Shown here piece after piece: positions 7,759 to 14,469 of a DNA stretch of 17,358 nt (position 1 is the first letter of the stretch; every line of letters starts with the position of its first letter). Both the position numbers and the translations under genes were made by a program. This stretch comes from JBBQZL01 sp038207745 (GTDB lineage: Bacteria; Actinomycetota; Thermoleophilia; Solirubrobacterales; 70-9), in assembly GCA_038207745.1 (NCBI GenBank), contig JBBQZL010000035.1:1-17358 (forward strand), read 5' to 3'. Under the pieces are notes generated by a model. That model worked only from the letters and a program-made list of their open reading frames with translations. It searched no databases and was not told where the DNA came from.

Positions 7759-7778
7759 CTGCCTACCGAGTCTACGGA

Positions 7779-9131
7779 TCAGACGACGCTGAACCGCCGC
7801 AGCGCCAGACGGGCAAGCAGGGCGTAGGCGGTGATCAGCGCGAGCAGGTGGAGCAGCGGACCGACGAGGCTCGGGCCCGAGGAATCGAGGGCTGCGGTGA
7901 TCGCCCTCAGGGTCGGCTTGAACGGAAACAGCGCGGTCACGAACTCGATCACGTGGTAGAGGCCCGGTCCCACCGCACCCGAGGGGATCAGCGAGAGAAA
8001 GACGACCGGAAGGGCAACCATGAAGGCCAGGAGCGAAGCTGCCCTCACCTCCCGGGTCGCGGCGCCAAGGGCGGCTCCCGCCGCCGCGAAGCCCGCGGCA
8101 CCGAAAACGATCGCGACCATCCAGAGCAGAAAGCGGCTCCATTCCAGGGAGACGAACAACTGCAGACCGGCGAGCATCAGGAGGGTCACTGCGAAACCGA
8201 CGACTATCCCGAGGCCGATCTTCTCGATCAACAGCGCCGACCGGCTGACAAGTCCCCGGGTCAGCCGCCCGAAGGCGTTCTCCTCACGCTCCAACGCCAG
8301 TGATCCGGCGACCAGGAGCAGGGTCACGAACATCAGGGTCACCGTCGCCGTTACTGCGATCGCGAAGCTGTCGAGCGTCGGGGTCGCCTCGTTGACGACC
8401 TGCTTCTTGACCTCGATCGGCTGTGCGATCGTCTCGAGCAGCGGGCTGGCGAGGTCGAGGTTCTCGGTTGCCAGCCTGGCGAATTGGATCACCTGATCGA
8501 TGGCGCCCCTCTGCGCTCCCGCCGGGACCGATTTGCGAACAGATTCGAGGATCGTCGCGCTGGACTTGAGACCGAGAACATTGAAGCTCTGGCCGAGAAA
8601 CGAGAGCTCCCCTCCGTCGCGGATCAGGGTCAGGTACTCGCCGCCGTTCTTCGCCACCCGCCGGGCGATGACCAGGTTTGCCTCCGAGAGGAGCGTCGAG
8701 ATCCGGTCATTGACCAGGCGGGCCTTGACCGGGTCCTCCTGATTGACGATCACCTCGACCTGGGGTCGGGTCGGGTTGAGCGAGGCAAGGCTGTTGACCC
8801 GCTGCGCGAGGTCGCTCGGCAGAATCAGCGCACCGAGAACGTCTCCCGACTTGACCTTCGCGATCGCCTCCTCGCGGGAGCTGACATCCACGCACTCGAC
8901 CCTCTTGCAAAGCCGGGCGCGGGCATCGAGCGAATCGAACTTCTCGCCACCGAGGTCGACCCGGGTGTCCTTTGGCACCTCGTTAAGAAAGGCGACCCGG
9001 GGCAGGCCGGCATCGCGGGAGATCGCGAAGCCGACCAGCAGTGCGATCACGATCGGATAGAGGATCAGCAGGGTGGCCTGCATGGGTGAGCGGCGCAGGA
9101 CCTGAATGTCCTTGAGCAGCAGCCAGCGCAT
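7779..9131 (-). CDS. ABC-2-type transporter permease with large extracytoplasmic domain
   Basis: With ATG at 9131 the protein has 450 residues and begins MRWLLLKDIQVLRRSP, a typical ABC-2 permease start with the phrase LxKDxxxxxR. Membrane segment 1 is at about 18-37. A soluble domain of roughly 215 residues follows (about 40-255) and contains two cysteines six residues apart (Cys74, Cys80). Further membrane segments lie at about 256-280, 300-328, 333-358, 365-384 and 422-442. The cytosolic loop LALEREENAFGRL (278-290) is the usual coupling region of NatB/YhaP-like exporters. The substrate is unknown. The longer open frame to 9368 only reads antisense through the ATPase gene. The ATPase stop is 2 bases upstream, and hemB follows after 20 bases, so the transporter shares a transcript with heme and respiratory genes. 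Confidence 0.9.
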   Translation of the reverse strand: MRWLLLKDIQVLRRSPMQATLLILYPIVIALLVGFAISRDAGLPRVAFLNEVPKDTRVDLGGEKFDSLDARARLCKRVECVDVSSREEAIAKVKSGDVLGALILPSDLAQRVNSLASLNPTRPQVEVIVNQEDPVKARLVNDRISTLLSEANLVIARRVAKNGGEYLTLIRDGGELSFLGQSFNVLGLKSSATILESVRKSVPAGAQRGAIDQVIQFARLATENLDLASPLLETIAQPIEVKKQVVNEATPTLDSFAIAVTATVTLMFVTLLLVAGSLALEREENAFGRLTRGLVSRSALLIEKIGLGIVVGFAVTLLMLAGLQLFVSLEWSRFLLWMVAIVFGAAGFAAAGAALGAATREVRAASLLAFMVALPVVFLSLIPSGAVGPGLYHVIEFVTALFPFKPTLRAITAALDSSGPSLVGPLLHLLALITAYALLARLALRRFSVV

Positions 9132-9133
9132 CG

Positions 9134-9871
9134 CTAGTACCCCCGCATCGCGAGGTAGTCCACAAACACGGATTCGAAGTCGCGTCCGGCGACATCCGGA
9201 GCCTGCGTTGCAACCGATTGGCGAAGCTCCTCCGGGGTTCCGTTGAAGAGCTTCTGGCCATCGGCGATAACCAGCATCCGGCGGCCGTATTGCTCGGCCT
9301 CCTGGATGTCGTGCGTTGCGAAGATCACGGTTGTCCCCTCGCCCGCCAACTTCAACACGAACTCCCACAGCCGGGCCCGCTGACGCGGATCAAGGCCGAC
9401 GCTGGGCTCGTCGAGCAGCAGCACCGCCGGCTCTGCGAGCAGCCCGATCGCGATGTTGATCCGCTGCTGGTTGCCGCCCGACAGCTTCAAGACCATCTCC
9501 CCGCGTCGCTCGCGGAGTCCGGCGAGGTCGAGCATCCTGGACACCACCGCCTCGGGGTTGCCGTGGCCCTCGAGCCGTGCAAACAGACGCAGGTTCTCCT
9601 CCACCGTGAGCCTCCGATAGAGCGCCGCGTGTTGCGGGACCCAGCCCACCTCGCCGCTGTGAACTTCGAACTCGCCCTCGTCCGGCCTGATCACGCCGGC
9701 GAGGATCGAGAGCAGGGTCGACTTGCCTCCGCCGTTCGGCCCGATCACCGCAAGCAGCTCCCCGGCCTCGGCCCGGAAGCTCATCCCGTCAAGCGCCGCC
9801 ACATCTCCGTAATGCTTGACCAGGCCGTGCACCACGAGGGCGTTCTGGGTGGTGGAGGTACCTTCGAGCAT
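9134..9871 (-). CDS. ABC transporter ATP-binding protein
   Basis: This 245-residue nucleotide-binding subunit pairs with the permease encoded 2 bases downstream. It has Walker A GPNGGGKST (44-52), Q-loop VPQH (78-81), the signature LSGGNQQR (130-137, close to the LSGGQ consensus), Walker B AVLLLDEPSVGLDP (149-162) and the switch histidine in FATHD (His187). This is the exporter-type CcmA/NatA-like group, so ATP hydrolysis would drive export or an envelope process. The ATG at 9871 is chosen because the ABC fold begins at NALVVHGLVKHYGDV. The frame remains open to 10135, but that extra part is antisense to the ymdB-like gene. No Shine-Dalgarno sequence precedes the ATG; a TACCGT element ends 7 bases upstream, compatible with a leaderless transcript. 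It is the first gene of the eleven-gene operon. Confidence 0.93.
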   Translation of the reverse strand: MLEGTSTTQNALVVHGLVKHYGDVAALDGMSFRAEAGELLAVIGPNGGGKSTLLSILAGVIRPDEGEFEVHSGEVGWVPQHAALYRRLTVEENLRLFARLEGHGNPEAVVSRMLDLAGLRERRGEMVLKLSGGNQQRINIAIGLLAEPAVLLLDEPSVGLDPRQRARLWEFVLKLAGEGTTVIFATHDIQEAEQYGRRMLVIADGQKLFNGTPEELRQSVATQAPDVAGRDFESVFVDYLAMRGY

Positions 9872-9878
9872 CGCCGGA

Positions 9879-9884
9879 ACGGTA
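9879..9884 (-). promoter_or_regulatory. candidate -10 element (TACCGT) of the heme/qcr/men operon, leaderless
   Basis: On the minus strand TACCGT matches TANNNT and ends exactly 7 bases before the ATG of the ABC ATPase gene. This is the placement expected when transcription starts at or next to the start codon. There is no Shine-Dalgarno sequence between them and no clear -35 hexamer. An inverted repeat, CGCCGG at 9872-9877 with CCGGCG at 9893-9898, brackets the element and could be an operator, though such GC-rich repeats arise by chance. Confidence 0.35.
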
Positions 9885-9922
9885 CAGATGCGCCGGCGAA
9901 GGAAAATCCCAGAGTCGCTCTG

Positions 9923-9928
9923 TAGGGT
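9923..9928 (+). promoter_or_regulatory. candidate -10 element (TAGGGT) of the ymdB-like gene, leaderless
   Basis: TAGGGT matches TANNNT and ends 7 bases before the GTG at 9936. No ribosome-binding site is visible in the 7 bases, so a leaderless mRNA is plausible. The spacing mirrors that of the opposite gene in the same 64-base divergent region. No clear -35 hexamer is seen. Confidence 0.35.
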
Positions 9929-9935
9929 CCGGTCG

Positions 9936-10709
9936 GTGAAAGTTCTCTTCATCGGCGACGTGGTCGGAGGGCCCGGGCGGCGCGGCCTCGCAACGGTGAT
10001 GCCCGGGCTTCGTGAGCGCCACGAACCGGATCTCGTCATCGTCAACGGCGAGAACTCCGCCGGCGGCATGGGCATCACCGAGAAGACCGCGGGCGCGATC
10101 TTCGACGCCGGCACCGACGTGATCACCACCGGCAACCACGTCTACCGGCACCGCGACGTCTACGAGTACCTCGACCAGACCGACCGTGTCATCCGGCCCG
10201 CCAACTACCCCCACGCCAACCCTGGCAGGGGCAACACGATCGTCGAGGCCGCGGGCATGCGGGTCGGCGTGATCAACCTCAGCGGTGCGGTCGGCCTTCG
10301 CGTCGCGCGATCGCCATTTCACGAGGCCGACATGATCCTCGAACGGATCGAGAGCGAGGTCGATGCCTCGATCGTCGATTTCCACGCCGAGGTGACGAGT
10401 GAGAAGGTGGCGCTCGGATGGCACCTCGACGGCAGGACCTCCGCCGTGCTCGGCACCCACACGCATGTCCCGACCGCGGATGCCCGGGTCCTGCCTGATG
10501 GAACCGCCTTCATCAGCGACGTCGGGATGACCGGGTCGCGGGCCGGCGTGCTCGGGGTCAAGCGCGAGCAGGCGATCGCCTCGATGGTGACCCAGATGCC
10601 GACGCGATTCGAGACCGCCGAGGAGGATGTCTGGGTGATGGGCGTCGTGGTCGAGATCGGAGCCGACGGAAAGGCGACGTCTATCGAGCAGGTTCTGGTT
10701 CCGGCCTGA
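9936..10709 (+). CDS. ymdB: YmdB-family metallophosphoesterase (TIGR00282-type)
   Basis: From GTG at 9936 the protein has 257 residues, the normal length for the YmdB family of calcineurin-like phosphoesterases, some of which hydrolyse 2',3'-cyclic nucleotides. Metal ligands visible in order are Asp8 (FIGDVVG), Glu38/Asn39 (VNGENSAGG), Asn66/His67 (TTGNHVY), His149 (DFHAE), and His174/His176 (GTHTHVPTAD). The N-terminus VKVLFIGDVVGGPGRRGL matches family starts, so I reject the upstream extension to 9816, which reads antisense through the ATPase gene. It is cytosolic, with no signal peptide. It stands alone on the plus strand, and its last 29 bases overlap the convergent gene below. In other bacteria YmdB relatives lie beside the RNase Y gene; no such neighbour is seen here. 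Confidence 0.94.
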   Translation: MKVLFIGDVVGGPGRRGLATVMPGLRERHEPDLVIVNGENSAGGMGITEKTAGAIFDAGTDVITTGNHVYRHRDVYEYLDQTDRVIRPANYPHANPGRGNTIVEAAGMRVGVINLSGAVGLRVARSPFHEADMILERIESEVDASIVDFHAEVTSEKVALGWHLDGRTSAVLGTHTHVPTADARVLPDGTAFISDVGMTGSRAGVLGVKREQAIASMVTQMPTRFETAEEDVWVMGVVVEIGADGKATSIEQVLVPA

Positions 10710-12282
10710 CCGCGGCCAGCGCGACCAGGACCAGCGGCACGAACCAGACTATGTACAGGTAGAACCAGTATTCGGCGGTGATCTGCAGCGCGATGATCAG
10801 CGCCGCGCCAAGGGCGGCAACCTGGACGATGTCGAGCCGCCTCGGCCGGAAGGCGAGCAGGACCGTCAGCGCGGCGGTCGCGAGCAGGAGCAGAATCCGC
10901 AGCGGCCCCAGCCAGGGCTCGAGACCCCAGATGCTGAATGGGGCGCCGCGGCCATTCTGGTAGCCGAGCGTGCGCTCATAGAAGGTGATCAGGCCCGGGC
11001 CGAGCAGGGTCGGGCCGAGGACGATCACGGTGGTCAGGATCAGGCCGATGCCGAACCGGGCGATCGGCGGGGTCCGCGACCAGAGACCGGGCTGATCGGC
11101 GGCGTCCGTCACCTCCGGTGGCCGATAACGGGCCAGCATCGGGATCAGCACGACCGGCGCAAACTTGGCCAATGCCGCCAGCGCGATCATCGCTCCCCGG
11201 GCGAGCGGCCTCGCGATCAGCAGCAAGATCCCGATCAGCAGCACCGCGACCAGGGTGTCGTTCGAGTTGGCCTCGAGCGCGAACCCCGTGTACGGATATG
11301 ACGCCCATCCAAAGGCGAGCGTTGCACCGAGCATCCTGCCCTCCGGTCCGGGTCGGATCCGGTTGCCGAGCAGCAGCAGTCCGAAGAAGGCGAGCAGGTC
11401 AAAGACGACTGCCGCGAAATGCGCCGCGGGGATGTCGTCCCAGCTTCCGCTCCAGGGCAACGCGATCTCGAACGGGACGTAGGCGTAGTAGGTGAAGGGG
11501 CCATAGGTGTCGCCCTGTGAGACGTCCCCGGGGAAGTTCCCGTAGATGTCCTCGCCGTGGGTCGTCCTGTCTGCGCCGACCACGCTTGCGTAACCGATGT
11601 CGGAGACGCCGGAGTCGGCCACGTTGAGGCCGACCCGCACACCGACGAGGAACAGCGCCGCGACGACAAGCACCGCCGCCGGCCAGACCGGCCGCAGGCC
11701 CTCACCCCTGCCCTTGAAGCCGATCCAGAGCATCCTGGAAAGCACGTAAGTGAGCACCGGATAGATCAGCGGGGTCGATACCCCGATCTCCGCCCGGCTG
11801 AAGAAGATGTGAGAGACCCCGAACCCCAGCAGCACCAGCAGGTCGAGGTTGGCCACCCGCCGGATCCGCCGCCAGTCGATCAACCCGGCGAGGAAGAGGA
11901 TGCAGAGCGGCAGGAAGACGTACGGGGCATTGAGCTTGTGGCCGAACGCGCCGGAATAGCCGCGCGCCATCTTCCAGGCGACCTGATACCCGGTCCATGA
12001 CTCCTCGACCTGCCCGGTGATGTCGTCGACCATGACGATCGCGACCCGGTTGTCACCGTCGTAAAATCCGATCTCCCAACGACCGTCCTTGAACTCGCCG
12101 CTGTTGGTCAGGCCGGGATGCAGACGTTTCTGATCGAGGACCTTCGGGTCCCGCTTCGCAACCGCTGCAGCCTGCGGCTCCTTGAGACGCGTACTCGGCT
12201 CCCTCCCCGATGCGACGCCGGCCGGCGCAAGCATCACCGCGGCCAGGATCGCGGCCGCCGCCAACCCGGCCGAAAGCCTCAC
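10681..12282 (-). CDS. polytopic membrane protein, GT-C/DUF2029-like, with N-terminal signal and PepSY-like segment
   Basis: The 533-residue protein starts with a cleavable-looking signal peptide (MRLSAG...APAGVASG, 1-26). A soluble stretch of about 90 residues then contains GRWEIGFYDGDNRVAIVMVDD and TGQVEESWTGYQV (68-101), which resembles a PepSY-type fold. About ten hydrophobic segments follow from residue 119 to the C-terminus. An extracytoplasmic loop has HGEDIYGNFPGD and GDTYGPFTYYAYVPFE (242-272). This acidic, aromatic loop is typical of GT-C glycosyltransferases that use polyprenyl-phosphate sugars (GT87/DUF2029). Its start overlaps the gtrA stop (GTGA), so the two are co-translated and probably act in one cell-envelope glycosylation step. 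The activity is inferred. The 3' end overlaps the convergent ymdB-like gene by 29 bases. Confidence 0.75.
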   Translation of the reverse strand: MRLSAGLAAAAILAAVMLAPAGVASGREPSTRLKEPQAAAVAKRDPKVLDQKRLHPGLTNSGEFKDGRWEIGFYDGDNRVAIVMVDDITGQVEESWTGYQVAWKMARGYSGAFGHKLNAPYVFLPLCILFLAGLIDWRRIRRVANLDLLVLLGFGVSHIFFSRAEIGVSTPLIYPVLTYVLSRMLWIGFKGRGEGLRPVWPAAVLVVAALFLVGVRVGLNVADSGVSDIGYASVVGADRTTHGEDIYGNFPGDVSQGDTYGPFTYYAYVPFEIALPWSGSWDDIPAAHFAAVVFDLLAFFGLLLLGNRIRPGPEGRMLGATLAFGWASYPYTGFALEANSNDTLVAVLLIGILLLIARPLARGAMIALAALAKFAPVVLIPMLARYRPPEVTDAADQPGLWSRTPPIARFGIGLILTTVIVLGPTLLGPGLITFYERTLGYQNGRGAPFSIWGLEPWLGPLRILLLLATAALTVLLAFRPRRLDIVQVAALGAALIIALQITAEYWFYLYIVWFVPLVLVALAAVRPEPEPAR

Positions 12283-12752
12283 GCCTCTGCTTCCCCCGTC
12301 GCCCTGCCCCTGGGTCCGGGGCCGCCATCGTCGAATGTCCAGAGCTTGTTGCCGACAAAATTGACCGGCGTGGCCGTGCCGACCGCCACGGCCTGCGCAA
12401 GCAGCTCCGGCAGGCCGAACTGGCCGATAAGAATCTCGAGCACGGCGATATTCACGAGCAGGGCGCCGAGGCTGACGAGGAAGAACCTGGTTGCCTGAAA
12501 ACTGGTCCGGCCCTCAGAGCCGCTGAAGGTCCAGGCGCGATTCCAGAGATAATTGTTGAGTACCGCGACGCAGAAGGCGCCGACCGCTGCAACGACGTGG
12601 TGCACTCCAAGGCCTTTGACAAGCGCGGCGAAGACGACAAGGTTGATCACATAGCCCGAGGCACCGACGACCGCGAACTTCGAGAGCTGGACCCAGTTGC
12701 CCCGCTTGCGCAGTCCGACCCGGACCCTTCGGTGGTGGCGGGGACGTTCCAT
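12279..12752 (-). CDS. GtrA-family membrane protein
   Basis: This 157-residue protein has the GtrA pattern of four membrane segments (about 24-44, 52-72, 89-110 and 116-136). Family motifs are FAVVGASGYVINLVVF, NNYLWNRAWTF (66-76) and NFVGNKLWTF (130-139). GtrA proteins are thought to move polyprenyl-phosphate-linked sugars across the membrane. The co-translated polytopic protein downstream would be the transferase using them. The N-terminus is strongly basic (RPRHHRRVRVGLRKRG), consistent with a cytoplasmic location. The ATG at 12752 has no Shine-Dalgarno sequence but is preceded at 7 bases by TAGCCT, a candidate promoter element for a leaderless transcript. This gene pair is therefore probably transcribed apart from the delta-60 gene. 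Confidence 0.93.
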   Translation of the reverse strand: MERPRHHRRVRVGLRKRGNWVQLSKFAVVGASGYVINLVVFAALVKGLGVHHVVAAVGAFCVAVLNNYLWNRAWTFSGSEGRTSFQATRFFLVSLGALLVNIAVLEILIGQFGLPELLAQAVAVGTATPVNFVGNKLWTFDDGGPGPRGRATGEAEA

Positions 12753-12759
12753 CAGCGCA

Positions 12760-12765
12760 AGGCTA
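12760..12765 (-). promoter_or_regulatory. candidate -10 element (TAGCCT) of the gtrA pair, leaderless
   Basis: On the minus strand TAGCCT (TANNNT) ends 7 bases before the GtrA ATG at 12752. The same spacing precedes the ABC ATPase and ymdB-like starts. No Shine-Dalgarno sequence is present. It sits in the 36-base gap after the delta-60 stop codon. Confidence 0.35.
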
Positions 12766-12780
12766 CGGGAGCCGGTCCCG
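12766..12780. repeat. short inverted repeat between the delta-60 gene and gtrA
   Basis: CGGGA and TCCCG flank a 5-base loop (GCCGG). The repeat lies between the delta-60 stop codon and the putative gtrA -10 element, which it abuts. It could be a weak stem at the end of the delta-60 transcript or an operator. There is no T-tract, so I do not call a terminator. Confidence 0.3.
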
Positions 12781-12788
12781 CCGGGTGC

Positions 12789-14339
12789 TCAGCGCCTAAC
12801 GGTAAAGACCTGCGTCTTCGGCCTGCTGACGTTTCCGGCAGGATCGGTTTCCCTGACCGTGAACCGGTATGTGCCCGCAAGATTGTGGACGTCAGCCTTG
12901 AACGGCGATCGGCATGGCTCGGGTTTCGGGCTTTGGCCCGGCCCGCTGAAACTGCACCGGAAACGGACCTTGCCGCCCTCATTCGAGTGGAACTTGATCT
13001 TCACCGAGGTCGTGTGGCCCACCTTGCCCTTCGGGCCGCCGGTGATCTTGACCCGGGGGCGTTCCAAATCACCGATGAAGCGTGAGACAACGCGGTAGGT
13101 GTTGTCATCCCTGTTCAGTGAGGCTCCAACCAGGATGCGCCGGTCGGGCTGGACCGCGACTGCGGTCGCCTCGAAGAATTGACCGGAAACGTGGTCGATC
13201 TTCACGCCGCCGTCGAACAGACCGTCACGTTCGCCGTTTGGCTTGAGACGGATCATCATCGAGTCTGTCCCGGTGCCGATCTTGACCTCCCCGGCCACGA
13301 CGATCCGGCCATCATCCTGGACCGCGAGATCTCCGAGCCGGGTCCCGCCGCGGATCTTGCGGGAGAAGATACCCCTCTTCGCGAACGAGTTGTCCGGCTC
13401 TCCGTTCTTCTTCAACCGGACAACGGTGGCCTGCTCCTTGCCCCTGGCCGTCGTCGTGCCTCCGAGCAGGATACGGCCGTCTCGCTGCAGCAGGAGCCGC
13501 ATGCTTCCGTTGCTCCAATCCAGCTTCGGGAACTTGCGAACAGCGAATCCGGTGTCCGGATTTCCATTCCTGTCCAGCCTGATCACGAATGGAGACCTCT
13601 TGACCAGCCCCCCGACCAGGATCCGCCCATCGCGTTGGACGGCGACCTGCTCGACGGTTGTCTCCGCGCCGATGCTGATCGGAACGAGCGACCCGCCGCC
13701 GAAGCTGCTCGAGGTTGATCCGTCGGGATTCAACTCCATGACGAAACCGGACTTCGGGCCGTTGAAAACGTTCTGACCGGTCCAACCGCCGACGATCGTG
13801 GTGCCACCCGGGCCGAGCGCGACGCTGCGAACCTGGAAGTCGTCAGGGAAGTTGGACCTCAACACGATGCCGTCGGCGATCGGATTCGGCGCGTCATTTC
13901 CGAAGCTCGGATCCAGCAGTCCCGCGGGTGTGAAGCGGACGGTCAGACCGAGGTATGGATCTCCGCTGTTGCCACCGACACCTCCGGCCGTGATCTTGCC
14001 GTTCGCGGCCCGGACGAACTGAATCCCCGCGGAATATGGGGAGGGACCCGACATCGCCTGAGTCCGGATGCCGGCGTTTCCGCCGAACGACGCGAGCGTT
14101 CTGCCCTTGCGGTCATACGCGGTCAGCCCGAGGCCATTGCCCCCGGCCGGTCCGCCCGCGAAGATCTGGCCGGAACCCGACAACATCAGGCTGGACACTC
14201 CCTCTGAGCCAGAGCCGGTGGGGCCACCGAACTTTGTCAGCGTCCTGCCCCCTTTTCCAAAGCTGCGGTCCAGCGCGCCGTCCCCTGGCGCAGCGACAGC
14301 CGAGGCGACGAGTACCAACGTCAGGCTGCATGTGATCAA
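12789..14339 (-). CDS. secreted delta-60 repeat protein with C-terminal Ig-like domain; 5' end probably frameshifted
   Basis: The open frame from TTG at 14339 encodes 516 residues. About seven delta-60-type repeats (hydrophobic strand, then DxxGxxDxSF) occupy residues 20-410, for example GALDRSFGKGGRT, FTPAGLLDPSFG, LDRNGNPDTGF, LKKNGEPDNSF and LKPNGERDGLF. Each is preceded by DGRILVGG- or DGRIVVAG-like strands, suggesting a beta-propeller-like surface protein. A C-terminal domain (about 418-516) with a cysteine pair (RFRCS, EPCRS) and TYRFTVRETDPAGNVS looks like a bacterial Ig-like module. The TTG start has no ribosome site, and its signal peptide (ITCSLTLVLVASAVAAPG) lacks the basic n-region. 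A consensus AGGAGG and ATG at 14388 begin MIKKIFDRRCITVL in another frame. Removing one copy of a 10-base tandem repeat would join the two into a complete 529-residue protein. The gene may thus be a recent frameshift mutant or switchable. Confidence 0.8.
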   Translation of the reverse strand: MITCSLTLVLVASAVAAPGDGALDRSFGKGGRTLTKFGGPTGSGSEGVSSLMLSGSGQIFAGGPAGGNGLGLTAYDRKGRTLASFGGNAGIRTQAMSGPSPYSAGIQFVRAANGKITAGGVGGNSGDPYLGLTVRFTPAGLLDPSFGNDAPNPIADGIVLRSNFPDDFQVRSVALGPGGTTIVGGWTGQNVFNGPKSGFVMELNPDGSTSSSFGGGSLVPISIGAETTVEQVAVQRDGRILVGGLVKRSPFVIRLDRNGNPDTGFAVRKFPKLDWSNGSMRLLLQRDGRILLGGTTTARGKEQATVVRLKKNGEPDNSFAKRGIFSRKIRGGTRLGDLAVQDDGRIVVAGEVKIGTGTDSMMIRLKPNGERDGLFDGGVKIDHVSGQFFEATAVAVQPDRRILVGASLNRDDNTYRVVSRFIGDLERPRVKITGGPKGKVGHTTSVKIKFHSNEGGKVRFRCSFSGPGQSPKPEPCRSPFKADVHNLAGTYRFTVRETDPAGNVSRPKTQVFTVRR

Positions 14340-14355
14340 GACTGTTCAAGACTGT
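14336..14355. repeat. perfect 10-bp tandem direct repeat at the delta-60 gene 5' end
   Basis: TCAAGACTGT occurs twice in direct succession (14336-14345 and 14346-14355). The unit length is not a multiple of three. With two copies, the ATG at 14388 runs out of frame into a 91-residue dead end stopping at 14113. With one copy, the same ATG reads straight into the signal peptide and repeats of the delta-60 protein. Confidence 0.9.
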
Positions 14356-14398
14356 GATGCAACGACGGTCGAATATCTTCTTGATCATCAGACCCTGG

Positions 14399-14404
14399 CC
14401 TCCT
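14399..14404 (-). promoter_or_regulatory. consensus Shine-Dalgarno site (AGGAGG) for the ATG at 14388
   Basis: AGGAGG on the minus strand lies 10 bases before ATG (14386-14388), which opens MIKKIFDRRCITVL. Most other starts in the window lack any such site, so this one is a strong hint that 14388 is the intended start of the delta-60 protein. Confidence 0.7.
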
Positions 14405-14418
14405 GAGAGTTGGTTTCG

Positions 14419-14448
14419 AGCCTAACCCGTATCGGGTCCGCACGGCAA
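14419..14448 (-). promoter_or_regulatory. candidate promoter of the delta-60 gene with a palindrome in the spacer
   Basis: On the minus strand, TTGCCG (14443-14448) and TAGGCT (14419-14424) are separated by 18 bases. Transcription would start near 14412 and give a leader of about 24 bases containing the AGGAGG. A palindrome, ACCCG-TAT-CGGGT (14425-14437), fills part of the spacer and could be an operator. Confidence 0.35.
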
Positions 14449-14469
14449 GTGCAATCCGCAGTGTCACGA

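Noticed and set aside
7759..8142. N-terminal extension of HemB to 451 residues
   Set aside because: The extra 128 residues are Arg/Gly/Pro-rich, read out of frame through the permease gene on the same strand, and HemB proteins normally begin near MHFPQTR.
9132..9368. N-terminal extension of the permease
   Set aside because: It overlaps the ATPase coding sequence in another frame and shows no permease features; ABC-2 permeases start at the MRWLLLKD-like segment.
7779..9871. CcmAB heme exporter for cytochrome c maturation
   Set aside because: Tempting because of the neighbours, but CcmB lacks such a large extracytoplasmic domain, and no other ccm or ccs gene is present.
9872..10135. N-terminal extension of the ABC ATPase
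   Set aside because: It is antisense to the well-conserved 5' half of the ymdB-like gene and lacks any domain.
12766..12780. Intrinsic terminator after the delta-60 gene
   Set aside because: The stem is only 5 bases and has no T-tract; recorded only as an inverted repeat.
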